Below the pieces are notes generated by a model. It did no database searches. It was not told the origin of the DNA and was given only the letters and a program-made list of their open reading frames with translations. Below, in pieces: positions 1-8,510 of a DNA stretch of 64,000 bases. The DNA comes from CAWJPW01 sp963844845 (GTDB taxonomy: Bacteria > Acidobacteriota > Thermoanaerobaculia > Thermoanaerobaculales > Sulfomarinibacteraceae). The stretch spans positions 806,001 through 870,000 of the forward strand of contig CAWJPW010000003.1 of assembly GCA_963844845.1 (NCBI GenBank), read 5' to 3'. The translations under genes were made by a program, and so were the position numbers. Numbering within the stretch: position 1 is the stretch's first letter; each line of letters starts with the position of its first letter.

Positions 1-40
1 CCTCCCGGACCCGCCTGGGTCCGCGCGCTGCGGCAGGGTA

Positions 41-1018
41 TCAGAGCAGGGCGGAGGTGCCTTCCCGGGAACCGTTCGAGATGGCCTGCTGAAGGCCGTC
101 CCCAACCAACGCCAGGGCGATGACCAGGGCGGCGATGGCAAGGCCCGGGAAGGTGGAGAGCCACCATCCCTCGAGCAGGACCTTGTGCCCTTCGGCCACC
201 ATCCCTCCCCATGTGGGGGTGGTGGGCGGCACCCCGAGCCCCAGGTAGGAGAGGGTGGCCTCGGCGAGCACCAGGTCGCCCAGGCGCAGAGCGGCATCCT
301 GGGAAACGGGCCCGACCAGGTTGGGTACGTAGTGGAGGTACCAGGTCCGGTGCCAGCGGCTCCCGGCGACCTCGGCGGCGGCGATGAAGGGGCGTGTACG
401 CAGGGAAAGGACCTGGCCGCGGACGAGGCGGGCGAGTCCCATCCACGAGGTGAGGCCGAGGACGAGGACAAGAAGATGCGGTCCGGGGCGGAACAGGGCC
501 ACTGCGAGGATGAGCAGGAAGAGCACTGGAAAGGCGAGAAGAGCGTCGACGAACCGCATCAGGAGGGCGTCCAGAGCGCCGCCGGTCGTGGCCGCGGCCA
601 GGCCGACCGCGAAGCCCAGCAGCAGCGCCACGGCCAGTGAGAAGCTGGCGATGAGCAGCGAGATGCGGCCCCCGACCAGGAGGTCATGGAGGACGTCCCG
701 GCCGAAGCGGTCGCTGCCCAGCCACAGCCGCCGGCTCATCATTGTACGAACCCGGGTGAGGGGGATCGTCTCCTCCCGGGGCGGGGCGCCGAGCTTCACG
801 CTGTCGGTTGTCCACCGTACTTTCGGGGCCACCACCACCGAGCCGTCATCGAGGACCAGCTGGGTCACGCGCGTGCCGGGCGGAAGCAGGGCGGCGTGGG
901 TGGGATCCACGCCCGCCAAGGGTGGTACGAGCAGGGGTCCCGCGGCGCAGGAGAGCGCCAGCAGGACGACGACGGCGGCACCCACTGTGAGGCGCGGGGG
1001 CAGCCGATGAAGGCTCAC
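41..1018 (-). CDS. ABC transporter permease, DppC/OppC type
   Basis: Inner-membrane permease of a peptide/nickel-class ABC importer, 325 aa. There is an N-terminal membrane helix, a periplasmic stretch containing GSDRFGRDVLHDLLVG (the usual DppC-type entry motif LGTDxxGRDxxSR), then a BPD_transp_1 domain with about five helices. The EAA-like loop reads EVAGSRWHRTWYLHYVPN. The periplasmic segment before the GRD motif (roughly residues 35-95) is longer than usual for the family. The start overlaps the stop of the upstream permease by 4 nt (ATGA), so the two are translationally coupled. ATP-binding subunits are not visible and probably lie beyond the left edge. The substrate cannot be read from the sequence. 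Confidence 0.9.
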   Translation of the reverse strand: MSLHRLPPRLTVGAAVVVLLALSCAAGPLLVPPLAGVDPTHAALLPPGTRVTQLVLDDGSVVVAPKVRWTTDSVKLGAPPREETIPLTRVRTMMSRRLWLGSDRFGRDVLHDLLVGGRISLLIASFSLAVALLLGFAVGLAAATTGGALDALLMRFVDALLAFPVLFLLILAVALFRPGPHLLVLVLGLTSWMGLARLVRGQVLSLRTRPFIAAAEVAGSRWHRTWYLHYVPNLVGPVSQDAALRLGDLVLAEATLSYLGLGVPPTTPTWGGMVAEGHKVLLEGWWLSTFPGLAIAALVIALALVGDGLQQAISNGSREGTSALL

Positions 1019-1983
1019 CGTTCGCTCCGGGCACGGGGGTCCACCGTCATGTAGAGGAGATCTGCCAGGAGATTTCCGAGCACCACCGCGCCGGTGGCCA
1101 GCAGGGTCGCCGCGAGGATGACCGGGATGTCACGCGCCCAGGCCGCTCGCCACAGCACCTGGCCCATGCCGGGCCACGAGAAGATCACCTCGATGACCAC
1201 CGATCCCGACACCAGGAACGGGAGGGAGAGACCGAGCACCGTCACTACCGGCAACAAAGCGGGGCGCAGGGTGTGGAGCCAGAGGACCCGCCGTTCCGGA
1301 ATCCCGCGGGCGTGCGCGGCGAGGATGTAGCGCGAGGAGCGTACGTCGAGCACCGCGGCGCGCAGGTACCGGGCTGTGCCGGCGGCGCCCACGAGGCCCA
1401 GACAGGCGGCGGGCAGCACGAGGTGGTGGAGGAGGTCAAGGAGGCGTGCGCCCGTGCTCAGCTGGCCGGCAGCCACCGTGTGCAGGTGCGACGAGGGGAA
1501 CCAGCCCAGGAGCACGGAGAAGACGAGGATAAGAAGGCCGGCGAGCCAGAAGGAGGGGATACCGTACAGGCCCAGGCTGAGGACGGTGGAGGCGCGGTCG
1601 AACCAACCGTGCGGCCGGCGCACCGCGGCCACGGCCAGGAGGATTCCCAGCACCAGGTCGATGAGCAGGGCGGAGCCGGTGAGCAGGAGCGTCGGGGGCA
1701 ACGCCCGCAGGAGGACGACTCGGACGGGTTGGCGGTAGAGGAACGACACGCCGAGGTCGCCGCGTACGGCAGAGCTCAGCCAGCGGAGGTACTGCTCGGT
1801 CGGTGGGAGGTCGAGACCGTAGCGCTCGCGAATGATGTCGCGAGCCTGCGGCCCCAGGCGCGGGTTGACCACCAGATCGGCCACCGAGCCGGGTACAGCT
1901 TGCAGCACGGCGAAGGTGAGAGTGAGGACGAGCAGGACCAGGAGCGGGGCCGTGGCCAGCCGGCGCAGAGCGAGCCGGATCAC
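1015..1983 (-). CDS. ABC transporter permease, DppB/OppB type
   Basis: Second permease subunit of the same importer, 322 aa. It has the DppB layout: an N-terminal helix (LATAPLLVLLVLTLTFAVLQ), a periplasmic domain with the typical ERYGLDLPPTEQYLRWL segment, then five further helices and an EAA loop (AHARGIPERRVLWLHTLRPA). The FLVSGSVVIEVIFSWPGMG segment is characteristic of the family. It lies 34 bp after the binding-protein gene and overlaps the following permease by 4 nt, giving a binding protein - permease - permease operon. Confidence 0.92.
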   Translation of the reverse strand: MIRLALRRLATAPLLVLLVLTLTFAVLQAVPGSVADLVVNPRLGPQARDIIRERYGLDLPPTEQYLRWLSSAVRGDLGVSFLYRQPVRVVLLRALPPTLLLTGSALLIDLVLGILLAVAAVRRPHGWFDRASTVLSLGLYGIPSFWLAGLLILVFSVLLGWFPSSHLHTVAAGQLSTGARLLDLLHHLVLPAACLGLVGAAGTARYLRAAVLDVRSSRYILAAHARGIPERRVLWLHTLRPALLPVVTVLGLSLPFLVSGSVVIEVIFSWPGMGQVLWRAAWARDIPVILAATLLATGAVVLGNLLADLLYMTVDPRARSER

Positions 1984-2017
1984 CGCCGGGCTCCGGGCCG
2001 GTGCCGACGGTGCGAGG

Positions 2018-3664
2018 CTAGTCCGCCTGCGGGGGTTCGGAGACGTACCACTCGTCGATGTTGAAGTAGGGGGTGGCGTCGTTGATCACCGCTCCCTGGA
2101 CCCGACGGTTGAGGCCGTCCAGACGCTCGCCCTCGTAGAGGAAGGTGTAGGGCTGGTCACGCACGATGAGCTCCTGCACTCGATCGTACAGGCGTTTGCG
2201 CTCGGCGACGTCGGCGGCCCCCCGGGCCTTCTTGATGAGCCGGTCCACCTCGGCGTTGGAGTAGCCGACATAGTTGAACGTGGACTCGCCGGGGGGGGCG
2301 GTAGTCCAGATCCCCTCGAGGTCCACCTGGGTGCCCTCGCGCCAGCCGCTCACGAAGGCGTCGAAGTCGCCGCGCTGCAGACGGTCCCACACCACGCCCC
2401 ACTCCTGGTAGCGCGGGTTGACGCGGACTCCCAGCCGCGAGAGGTCGTTCTGCACCAGGATGCAGGTGTCTTCCCGGGTTTCGTTGCCGGACAGTGTGAG
2501 CAGCTCGAAGCTGAAGGGCTGCCCGTTGCGGTCGATCACGCCGTCGCCGTCGTGGTCGCTCCAGCCGGCTGCGGCCAGGAGCTGTCGCGCAGCAGCGAGG
2601 TCGAGAGGCACTGGCTCGATGCTGCGGTTGAAGGCCCACATGGTCGACAGGATGGGTCCGAGCGAGGGGCGGCCGAAGCCGCGCAACACCGTGTCGAGGA
2701 TCGCGGTGCGGTCGATGGCCATGGTGAGCGCCCGCCGCACCCGCGCGTCGCTGAACCGGGGACGACGGAGGTTCCAGCCGATGTAGACGTAGCTGCGATC
2801 GGGGAAGGTGATGAGCTGGAGGTCAGGGTGGCGGCGCACCCGCTCGGCCTCGCGCGGGGGGATTGCCTCCATGAGGTCGATGTCACCGGTGAGGAGTTGG
2901 GTGAGCATGGTCGACTGCTCGGGGATGATCCGCCAGACGACGCGGTCCAGCCGTGGCAGGGGAGCCCGCCAGTAGTGCGGGTTACGGGCGAGATCGATCT
3001 CCTGCTGGGGGGTGTAGTCGGCGAGCAGGAAGGGACCGGCGCTGAGAGCGTGCTCCGTCCAGTCGGTCTGCTCCCACCGCGCGTAGGGGATTCCCCGCCA
3101 CGCATGGGCGGGGATGATGAGGCCGTCGTTGGCGTCCATCAGCTGGTACGGGTAGGCGTGATCGAAGTCGAAACGCACGGTCTGGGCATCGACGGCCACC
3201 ACGCCGGTGATGAACTTCTTGAGGTCCGCGCCGCTCCAGCCCACCTCCGGCGAAACCTGCGTACGCCAGCTGAACACCACGTCGTCCGCGGTGACGGGGA
3301 CGCCGTCGCTCCAGACCATGCCCTGGCGCAGGTGGAAGGTGAGGCTGCGTCCGTCGGCCGACTGCTCCCACGAGCTGGCGAGGTTCGGGGCGAACGACGG
3401 CGGGTGCTCGCGGTAGTCGACCTGCTCCACCGCCAGGCTGGGGTAGACCAGCGACAGCACGTCCTCGGCAAACGCGGTGTCGATGAAGTAAGGGTTGAAG
3501 TTCTCGATGTCGGCGAGGGCCCCGATCACCACCGTGCCGCCGCGCTCGGGAGTGGTCGGTGCCGGCGAGCTGACGGGAGTCGGCGCCGGGGCCGGCGGGG
3601 TGTCGCCCGAGCAGCCGGCGAGGTAGACGAGCAGGATCACAGCCGAGGCAAGCGTGCGGCGCAT
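2018..3664 (-). CDS. peptide ABC transporter substrate-binding lipoprotein (SBP family 5)
   Basis: Extracytoplasmic solute-binding protein of the DppA/OppA type, 548 aa. The ATG at 3664 gives a lipoprotein signal peptide with lipobox LAGC; an in-frame ATG lies 7 codons upstream at 3685. The chosen start has GGGAGG at a good distance. A Pro/Thr-rich linker follows the Cys, then the SBP_bac_5 domain with ERGGTVVIGALADIENFNPYF at its start and WSDGVPVTADDVVFSWR, a hallmark of the family. It is the first gene of the transporter operon. Ligand is unknown; di- or oligopeptides are most likely by family. Confidence 0.92.
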   Translation of the reverse strand: MRRTLASAVILLVYLAGCSGDTPPAPAPTPVSSPAPTTPERGGTVVIGALADIENFNPYFIDTAFAEDVLSLVYPSLAVEQVDYREHPPSFAPNLASSWEQSADGRSLTFHLRQGMVWSDGVPVTADDVVFSWRTQVSPEVGWSGADLKKFITGVVAVDAQTVRFDFDHAYPYQLMDANDGLIIPAHAWRGIPYARWEQTDWTEHALSAGPFLLADYTPQQEIDLARNPHYWRAPLPRLDRVVWRIIPEQSTMLTQLLTGDIDLMEAIPPREAERVRRHPDLQLITFPDRSYVYIGWNLRRPRFSDARVRRALTMAIDRTAILDTVLRGFGRPSLGPILSTMWAFNRSIEPVPLDLAAARQLLAAAGWSDHDGDGVIDRNGQPFSFELLTLSGNETREDTCILVQNDLSRLGVRVNPRYQEWGVVWDRLQRGDFDAFVSGWREGTQVDLEGIWTTAPPGESTFNYVGYSNAEVDRLIKKARGAADVAERKRLYDRVQELIVRDQPYTFLYEGERLDGLNRRVQGAVINDATPYFNIDEWYVSEPPQAD

Positions 3665-3855
3665 CGAGCAACCTCCCGGACCCATCCTAGAGCATCCGGT
3701 CTCAAGTGACTAAACACGGGCTGGGTCGTGCCGGCTGGCTAGTGCGCCCGCCGGCTCCAGCCGGTGCTGCACGCGGCGTGTGACTGGAGCGGTGTCCAGC
3801 CGCCGGGGCACGCCGGCCGCTTCGCGGCCTCTCGGCCACTCGGTCGGGCCCGGCC

Positions 3856-3910
3856 GCACGCAAGCGTGCGCCGGGCGCCTCCCTCGCAGCCTGCCGGGGC
3901 TTCGCCCCGG
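3856..3910. repeat. pair of GC-rich stem-loops
   Basis: Two perfect hairpins follow each other. 3856-3869 has 6-bp arms GCACGC/GCGTGC with an AA loop. 3894-3910 has 7-bp arms CCGGGGC/GCCCCGG with a TTC loop. Neither is followed by a T-run on either strand, so they look like parts of a repeat element rather than classic terminators. Confidence 0.5.
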
Positions 3911-4030
3911 CGCGTGCCCCGGCGGCCCGGTGCGCCCGAGAGCATGCTCCGGAAGGGTAAAGAGATCCCACTTTCTCTGTTATGTACGGGTCGCGCCGGC
4001 GCCGGCCCTCTGGCCGCGCTTTGCTCCCCA

Positions 4031-4210
4031 GGCCCGACCCTGCCACCAGAGTTCGGCTGCGAGCGCCGATCTGCGCGCCATCGCGGTGCTCTTCACTCCT
4101 CCCGAGCTGCGACGTACCTCCAGGTACGCCTCGCTCGCTCGTCGCTCAGATCCCCGCGCTGGCAGGCACCTCGGCGCTCTCGCTTCGAGCCCCGGAGGCA
4201 GGGTCGGACC
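4031..4210. mobile_element. MITE-like element, 180 bp, probable family A relative
   Basis: Ends are imperfect inverted repeats: GCCCGACCCTGCCACCAG at the left, and the reverse complement of the right end reads GGGTCCGACCCTGCCTCC. In the centre is a palindrome GTACCT-CC-AGGTAC followed by GCCTCGCTCGCTCG. The same arrangement (GCGGTGCT...ACGTACNNNCNNGTACGCCTC) is found in the middle of the element at 6654-6837, so the two share a core although their termini differ. No coding capacity. Confidence 0.5.
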
Positions 4211-4305
4211 CCCTTCGTCGGGACGATCACGAGATCAGTCCCTCCTCGACTCGGTCACGAATCGCACCCAGAGAACCGACGGCGGCGCGACTCCTGCGCA
4301 ACGGA

Positions 4306-4335
4306 GGCGGTGCCAGGATGAATCCTGGCACCGCC
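4306..4335. repeat. near-perfect 30-bp palindrome with GGTGCCAGG core
   Basis: Arms GGCGGTGCCAGGAT (4306-4319) and ATCCTGGCACCGCC (4322-4335) are perfect complements separated by 2 nt. The GGTGCCAGG sequence recurs as the tip of the long inverted repeat at 40834-40904, which suggests a dispersed REP-like unit. It could also form a transcript hairpin. Confidence 0.55.
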
Positions 4336-4598
4336 CCGGAGCACACGCCCTCCGGCGGGCGTGCCGTCCTTGACGTCTTCCCTCAAGCGCGCTCTCCCTT
4401 GCGGCGCGTTGGCGGGAAACGTCAAGGGGGGCTCCCACGGCCCTTGGCGACCGGAGTAGTGGCCTCAAACAATTAGGTAGGCGACTCGGCGCAGGGCGCG
4501 AAGGGGGCTATGTTGCCGTTCGGCGTCTTCTGCCGTTGCCCCTTTCGCGAACGCGCCGACGGGCGGCGGCACGGCCGCCGCCCGGGAGCCGGTGCCAG

Positions 4599-4649
4599 TT
4601 GCCTCGCCGCCCGGATTCAGTAGAATCGCCGACACCGCGAGGAGGTGAT
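4599..4649 (+). promoter_or_regulatory. purH promoter and strong ribosome binding site
   Basis: TTGCCT (4599-4604) and TAGAAT (4621-4626) separated by 16 bp resemble sigma-70 -35 and -10 boxes. They are followed by a near-perfect anti-16S match, GGAGGTGATC, at 4641-4650 just before the ATG at 4652. This is one of the few genes in the window with both a leader and a textbook Shine-Dalgarno sequence. Confidence 0.6.
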
Positions 4650-4651
4650 CG

Positions 4652-6190
4652 ATGGCTCGTACGGCTCTGCTCTCCGTCTCTGACAAGCGTGGGCTCGACC
4701 GGCTCGGCCGGGAGCTGGTGCGGCTGGGATGGCGGCTCGTGTCCACCGGCGGGACCGCTCGTGCTTTGACGGCGGCCGGCTGCCAGGTCACCGAGGTCAG
4801 TGCGCTCACCGGCTTCCCGGAGATCCTCGACGGACGGGTCAAGACGCTGCACCCGAAGGTGTTTGCGGGCATCCTCGCGGCTCCCATGCCGGCCCACCAA
4901 CGTCAGATCGCCGAGCTCGGTATCGAGCCCATCGACCTAGTGGTGGTGAATCTCTACCCCTTTCGGGAGACCGCCGCGCGCGAGGACGCCTCGCTTGCCG
5001 ACGCGGTGGAGCAGATCGACATCGGTGGACCGAGCCTGATTCGAGCCGCGGCCAAGAACCACGCGCGCGTCGCCGTGGTGGTGGACCCCGACGACTACGA
5101 CGCCGTGATTGCCGCGGCGTCCGGGGACGGGATCGGCGCGGATCTCCGCGTCGCGCTGGCGGTCAAGGCGTTTCGCCACACCGCCGCCTACGATGCCGCC
5201 ATCGCGCACCACCTGCCGGGGCTCGCGGATGGCGGGGCGCCCTCGCTCGGAGCCGGGGTCGCCGAAGCCCTGCTCGCCACCGAGGAGGTGCCACTTCGCT
5301 ACGGCGAGAACCCTCACCAGTGGGGTGTCCTGCTGCGGAGCCTTCCAGCGCGCGGTCTTGCCGGGGCGCGGCAGCTCCAGGGCAAGGAGCTCTCCTACAA
5401 CAACCTCGGGGACTCCAGCGGGGCCTGGCGGTTGGTCTGTGATCTGCCGACGGCGGGCGTGGCGGTGATCAAGCATGCCAACCCCTGCGGAGTGGCTCTC
5501 GACGAGAGCATGGTCGAGGCCTTCCGCAACGCGCGGGCCACCGATCCGGTCTCGGCCTTCGGCGGAGTGATCGCGGCCAACCGGGCTGTTGACGGGTCGT
5601 TCGCCGAGGCGGTGGTCGAGCAGTTCGCTGAGGTCGTCATCGCACCCGGTTACGACGAGGCGGCGCTGGCAGTGCTGGCGCGCAAGAAGAACCTCCGCGT
5701 GCTCGAGGCCCCGCTCGCGGTGGGGGATGACATTGTCCTCAAGGCCATCGACGGCGGCTTTCTGGCTCAGGGGGCCGACTGGGGATGGGTAGGCGAGGAG
5801 CGCCGGGTGGTGACCCGGCGAGCTCCCGACGGGGAAGAGCTCCGCGCCCTGGAGCTCAGCTGGCGGGTCGTCAAGCACGTCTCGTCCAACGCCATCGTGG
5901 TGGGCGGCCCCAGCCAGGTCCTGGGCATCGGCGCCGGGCAGATGAGCCGGGTTGACGCCGCCAAAATCGCAGTGGCCAAGGCCAACGAGCAGGGGCACAG
6001 GCTGGCCGGTGCCGTGGCCGCATCGGATGCCTTCTTCCCCTTCCCCGATGGGGTGGAGGCTCTGGCAGAGGCTGGCATTTCGGCGGTGATCCAGCCCGGC
6101 GGCTCTATTCGCGACGAGGAGGTGATCGCCGCCTGCGACCGCCTCGGGCTCGCCATGGTCTTCAGCGGTCGCCGTCACTTCCGCCACTGA
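4652..6190 (+). CDS. purH: bifunctional AICAR formyltransferase / IMP cyclohydrolase
   Basis: Catalyses the last two steps of de novo IMP synthesis: 10-formyl-THF dependent formylation of AICAR, then cyclisation to IMP. 512 aa, the normal length. The N-terminal MGS-like cyclohydrolase domain starts ARTALLSVSDKRGLDRLGRE with VSTGGTAR and HPKVFAGILA. The C-terminal AICARFT domain carries the signature KHANPCGVA and VSAFGGVIAANR. Start is fixed by the strong RBS and the canonical N-terminus. It stands alone, without other pur genes in the window. Confidence 0.98.
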   Translation: MARTALLSVSDKRGLDRLGRELVRLGWRLVSTGGTARALTAAGCQVTEVSALTGFPEILDGRVKTLHPKVFAGILAAPMPAHQRQIAELGIEPIDLVVVNLYPFRETAAREDASLADAVEQIDIGGPSLIRAAAKNHARVAVVVDPDDYDAVIAAASGDGIGADLRVALAVKAFRHTAAYDAAIAHHLPGLADGGAPSLGAGVAEALLATEEVPLRYGENPHQWGVLLRSLPARGLAGARQLQGKELSYNNLGDSSGAWRLVCDLPTAGVAVIKHANPCGVALDESMVEAFRNARATDPVSAFGGVIAANRAVDGSFAEAVVEQFAEVVIAPGYDEAALAVLARKKNLRVLEAPLAVGDDIVLKAIDGGFLAQGADWGWVGEERRVVTRRAPDGEELRALELSWRVVKHVSSNAIVVGGPSQVLGIGAGQMSRVDAAKIAVAKANEQGHRLAGAVAASDAFFPFPDGVEALAEAGISAVIQPGGSIRDEEVIAACDRLGLAMVFSGRRHFRH

Positions 6191-6255
6191 CTCCCGTGCG
6201 GTAGGATGCTGTGTGAAGGCAGCGGGTGTGACAACAGGGTGGGAGGAGGCGACGG

Positions 6256-6657
6256 ATGGCTGAGGAAGACTCCAGCACAGTTGTGCTCCACTTCCGCGGT
6301 GGCCGCACGCTGCGGTGTCTCCTGCACGAGTTCTCCGCCGATTGCGACGAGCTGAAGGTGGCCACCGGCGACGGCGAGATGGCGGTTGTCCCCGTGGCCG
6401 AGCTCAAGGCGGTGTTCTTCCTCAAGGATTCTCGTCGCCGACGGCTCGAGATGCAGCTCGGGACTGCCGCCGAAGGTGGGCCGGAGGGCGCCCTGGCCCG
6501 GGTGGAGTTCTTCGACGGGGAGATCGTGCGCGGTCTGGTGCAGCACTACTCGGTGGCGGATCGCGGGTTCTTCCTCTACCCTACCGCGGTGGAGAGCAAC
6601 AATGACCGCATCTTCGTCATGGCGTCGGCGCTCACCAGCGTGGACCTCGAAACCTAG
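6256..6657 (+). CDS. small conserved-type protein of unknown function
   Basis: 133 aa, soluble, no signal peptide. It appears to hold two similar beta-rich halves: VVLHFRGGRTLRCLLHEFSAD...VVPVAELKAVFFLKD and ARVEFFDGEIVRGLVQHYSVADRGFFLYP...IFVMASALTSVDL. Each half reads like a small SH3/PilZ-like barrel. The start has a good RBS (GGGAGGAGG). Its TAG stop is part of the CTAG that forms the left tip of the element at 6654-6837. Function not recognised. Confidence 0.7.
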   Translation: MAEEDSSTVVLHFRGGRTLRCLLHEFSADCDELKVATGDGEMAVVPVAELKAVFFLKDSRRRRLEMQLGTAAEGGPEGALARVEFFDGEIVRGLVQHYSVADRGFFLYPTAVESNNDRIFVMASALTSVDLET

Positions 6658-6837
6658 CCCGTATTACTCGCCAGACTTCTGCTGCGGCCGGCGATGCACT
6701 GGACCCAGCGGTGCTTTCTCACCTCGTGGTGCTCAACGTACTGTCCAGTACGCCTCCGCGCCCCTCGGTTCGAAACCCCCGCTCTGTACAGCACCTCACC
6801 GGCCTCGCAACGAACCCCGGCGAATAATGCGGGCTGG
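6654..6837. mobile_element. MITE-like element A1, 184 bp, CTAG-bounded
   Basis: Imperfect terminal inverted repeats of about 21 bp. The left end begins CTAGCCCGTATTACTCGCC; the right end read in reverse begins CCAGCCCGCATTATTCGCC (about 17 of 21 match). Left flank is CTAG, right flank CTGG, as expected of a 4-bp target site. The centre holds the palindrome GTACTG-TC-CAGTAC. It overlaps the stop codon of the upstream gene and supplies the start codon of the next one. A lone terminal repeat of the same family is at 21096-21116. Confidence 0.65.
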
Positions 6838-7480
6838 TCTTCTTCTCGCTGGTCTTCTCCTGACGTCGACCGTGGGCGTGGCGGCGGCGCCCGCGGACCA
6901 GCCCATGGCGTTGCTCGAGCGGATGGCGGCACGGTTGCAGAGCCGCCCCGTGTGGTGCGTCCACTACGAGCAGGAGTACGTTCCCGTGGGGATGACCACG
7001 GGCGAGGAGGCCAGCGGCGAGCTGTGGTTGGCATGGCCCGACCGAGCCCTCTTCCGCCAGGGTGATCCCCTCCAGCGCCTCACCGGCCTCGAGGGGCGCC
7101 ACGTGCGGCTCATCGACCTTGAGGTGGGCAGCTGCGAGGACCACGTTCTCACCGACGAGGAGTGGCAGCGAACGCCTCTCGTTGCCGTTGTGGATCCCGC
7201 TGCCGCCGTCCGCTCCTTCACCATCGTCGGCCAGGGGCCGGATAGGCTGGCCATGGTGCCGCGCAACCCCGGCGGCGTGAAGCGGGTGGAGATCGTCGTG
7301 GGTTCCGACGGCCTGCCCTCCGAGGCGCGCGTGGTGGATCCGCAGGGCGCCGTCAACCGCTTTCGCTTTACTGCCTGGAGCCCGGCCTCGGCACCGCCTT
7401 CCGGGGGGTGGTTGCCGGCCCCGCCGGCCGGCCTCCAGTGCGCGCCCGGCGCAGGTGACACCACCGCAGATCCGGGCTAG
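6827..7480 (+). CDS. LolA-like outer-membrane lipoprotein carrier family protein
   Basis: Predicted periplasmic protein of 217 aa with signal peptide MRAGLLLAGLLLTSTVGVAA. The mature part looks like the LolA/LolB half-barrel (ALLERMAARLQSRPVWCVHYEQEY, ASGELWLAWPDRALFRQGDP, KRVEIVVGSDGLPSEARVVD), so it may bind lipoprotein acyl chains; assignment is by pattern, not certain. The ATG lies inside the right terminal repeat of the 6654-6837 element and has no Shine-Dalgarno, so this start may be an acquired one. The TAG stop is again in a CTAG and overlaps the TAGACT -10 box of the next gene. Confidence 0.7.
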   Translation: MRAGLLLAGLLLTSTVGVAAAPADQPMALLERMAARLQSRPVWCVHYEQEYVPVGMTTGEEASGELWLAWPDRALFRQGDPLQRLTGLEGRHVRLIDLEVGSCEDHVLTDEEWQRTPLVAVVDPAAAVRSFTIVGQGPDRLAMVPRNPGGVKRVEIVVGSDGLPSEARVVDPQGAVNRFRFTAWSPASAPPSGGWLPAPPAGLQCAPGAGDTTADPG

Positions 7481-7483
7481 ACT
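7478..7483 (+). promoter_or_regulatory. candidate leaderless -10 box (TAGACT)
   Basis: TAGACT ends 6 nt before the GTG start at 7490. With a usual -10 to +1 distance, transcription would begin at or next to the start codon. The box reuses the TAG stop of the preceding gene. The same spacing is seen at several other genes in this window. Confidence 0.45.
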
Positions 7484-7489
7484 GCGCGC

Positions 7490-8497
7490 GTGGCGGGAAA
7501 GATCCAGTCGATTCAGTACGCGCGGGAGCTGCGGCAGGTCTTCGGGCTGGTGACACAGCGGCTCGGTGACGTCGAGCGGTTCCTCGACCGGGAGATGCAG
7601 CACGCCCTGCCCATGGTCGGGAAGGTGGCGGGCTACGTGCTGGGCAGCGGTGGCAAGCGCATCCGCCCGGCCCTGGTTCTCCTCATCGCCCGCATGCTTG
7701 GGTATGCGGGCGAGCGCGATGTCCGCTACGCCGCGGTGGTGGAGCTCATCCACACCGCCACCCTCATCCACGACGACATCATCGACGGCTCGGACCTGCG
7801 CCGCGGCAAGCCGACCGCCAACCGCCGCTGGGGCAACCAGACCACCGTGCTGGTGGGGGACTGGCTCTACACCCGGACCATGGACCTGTGCCTCGAGCTG
7901 GGCGACGTCGAGGTGATGCGCGCCCTCATCGCCGCGACGCTACAGATGAGTGAGGGTGAGATTCTCGCCGACCGCATTCGCGGGCGGGTCGACGTGGATG
8001 AGGGTGCGTACATGGACATCACCCGACGCAAGACGGCGGAGCTCTTCGCCTCGGCGTGTGCGGTGCCGGCCCTGTTCCAACCATCCACCCTCCACCTCAC
8101 CGAGCACCTCCTCGCCTTCGGCCGCAGCCTCGGCCTGTGCTTCCAGCTCATCGACGACGTGCTGGACTACACCGCCTCGCGAACCGAGCTCGGCAAGCCG
8201 GCCATGGCGGACCTGCGTGAGGGGCGCATGACCCTGCCCATGATCCTGCTTCTGCCGCGGATGGGAAGCGAGCAGCGTGAGCTCGTCAGCCGGGTCGTCT
8301 CCACCGGTGAGATGAGCTCGGAGGACGAGGCGCGGGTGCTCGAGCTGGTGCGCACTTCGGGAGTGCTCGAGGACGTCCGCCGACGTGCCACCGCCTTCGC
8401 CGATGCCGCCGTGGCGCGGGCCCGCACCTTCCCGGAGGGCCCGGAGAGGGAGGCCCTGGTGCGCGCGTGCAGCCTCCTCCTCGAGCGCCGCAGCTGA
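7490..8497 (+). CDS. polyprenyl diphosphate synthase (long-chain trans-prenyltransferase)
   Basis: Extends allylic diphosphates with isopentenyl diphosphate, most likely making the side chain of a respiratory quinone. 335 aa, GTG start. First aspartate-rich motif LIHDDIIDGSDLRRG (DDxxD) and second motif FQLIDDVLDYTA are intact, with GGKRIRPALV upstream and GKPAMADLREGRMTLPMI downstream. IspB/HepT-like by length; chain length cannot be read off. No SD sequence is apparent, in line with the leaderless promoter. Confidence 0.93.
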   Translation: MAGKIQSIQYARELRQVFGLVTQRLGDVERFLDREMQHALPMVGKVAGYVLGSGGKRIRPALVLLIARMLGYAGERDVRYAAVVELIHTATLIHDDIIDGSDLRRGKPTANRRWGNQTTVLVGDWLYTRTMDLCLELGDVEVMRALIAATLQMSEGEILADRIRGRVDVDEGAYMDITRRKTAELFASACAVPALFQPSTLHLTEHLLAFGRSLGLCFQLIDDVLDYTASRTELGKPAMADLREGRMTLPMILLLPRMGSEQRELVSRVVSTGEMSSEDEARVLELVRTSGVLEDVRRRATAFADAAVARARTFPEGPEREALVRACSLLLERRS

Positions 8498-8510
8498 ATC
8501 GGGTGCGCCC

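Larger units (their letters stand above)
3665..4598. other. non-coding region rich in hairpins
   Basis: No plausible gene; the open frames here have low-complexity Arg/Pro/Ala translations. It contains strong stem-loops, for example GCACGC-AA-GCGTGC at 3856-3869 and CCGGGGC-TTC-GCCCCGG at 3894-3910. It also contains a MITE-like element (4031-4210) and a near-perfect palindrome (4306-4335). The left part (about 3720-3950) is a block of short GC-rich repeats of unknown nature. Confidence 0.6.

Noticed and set aside
4465..4887. Minus-strand frame of about 140 codons upstream of purH
   Set aside because: Overlaps the purH promoter and first 80 codons; the translation has low complexity and no SD.
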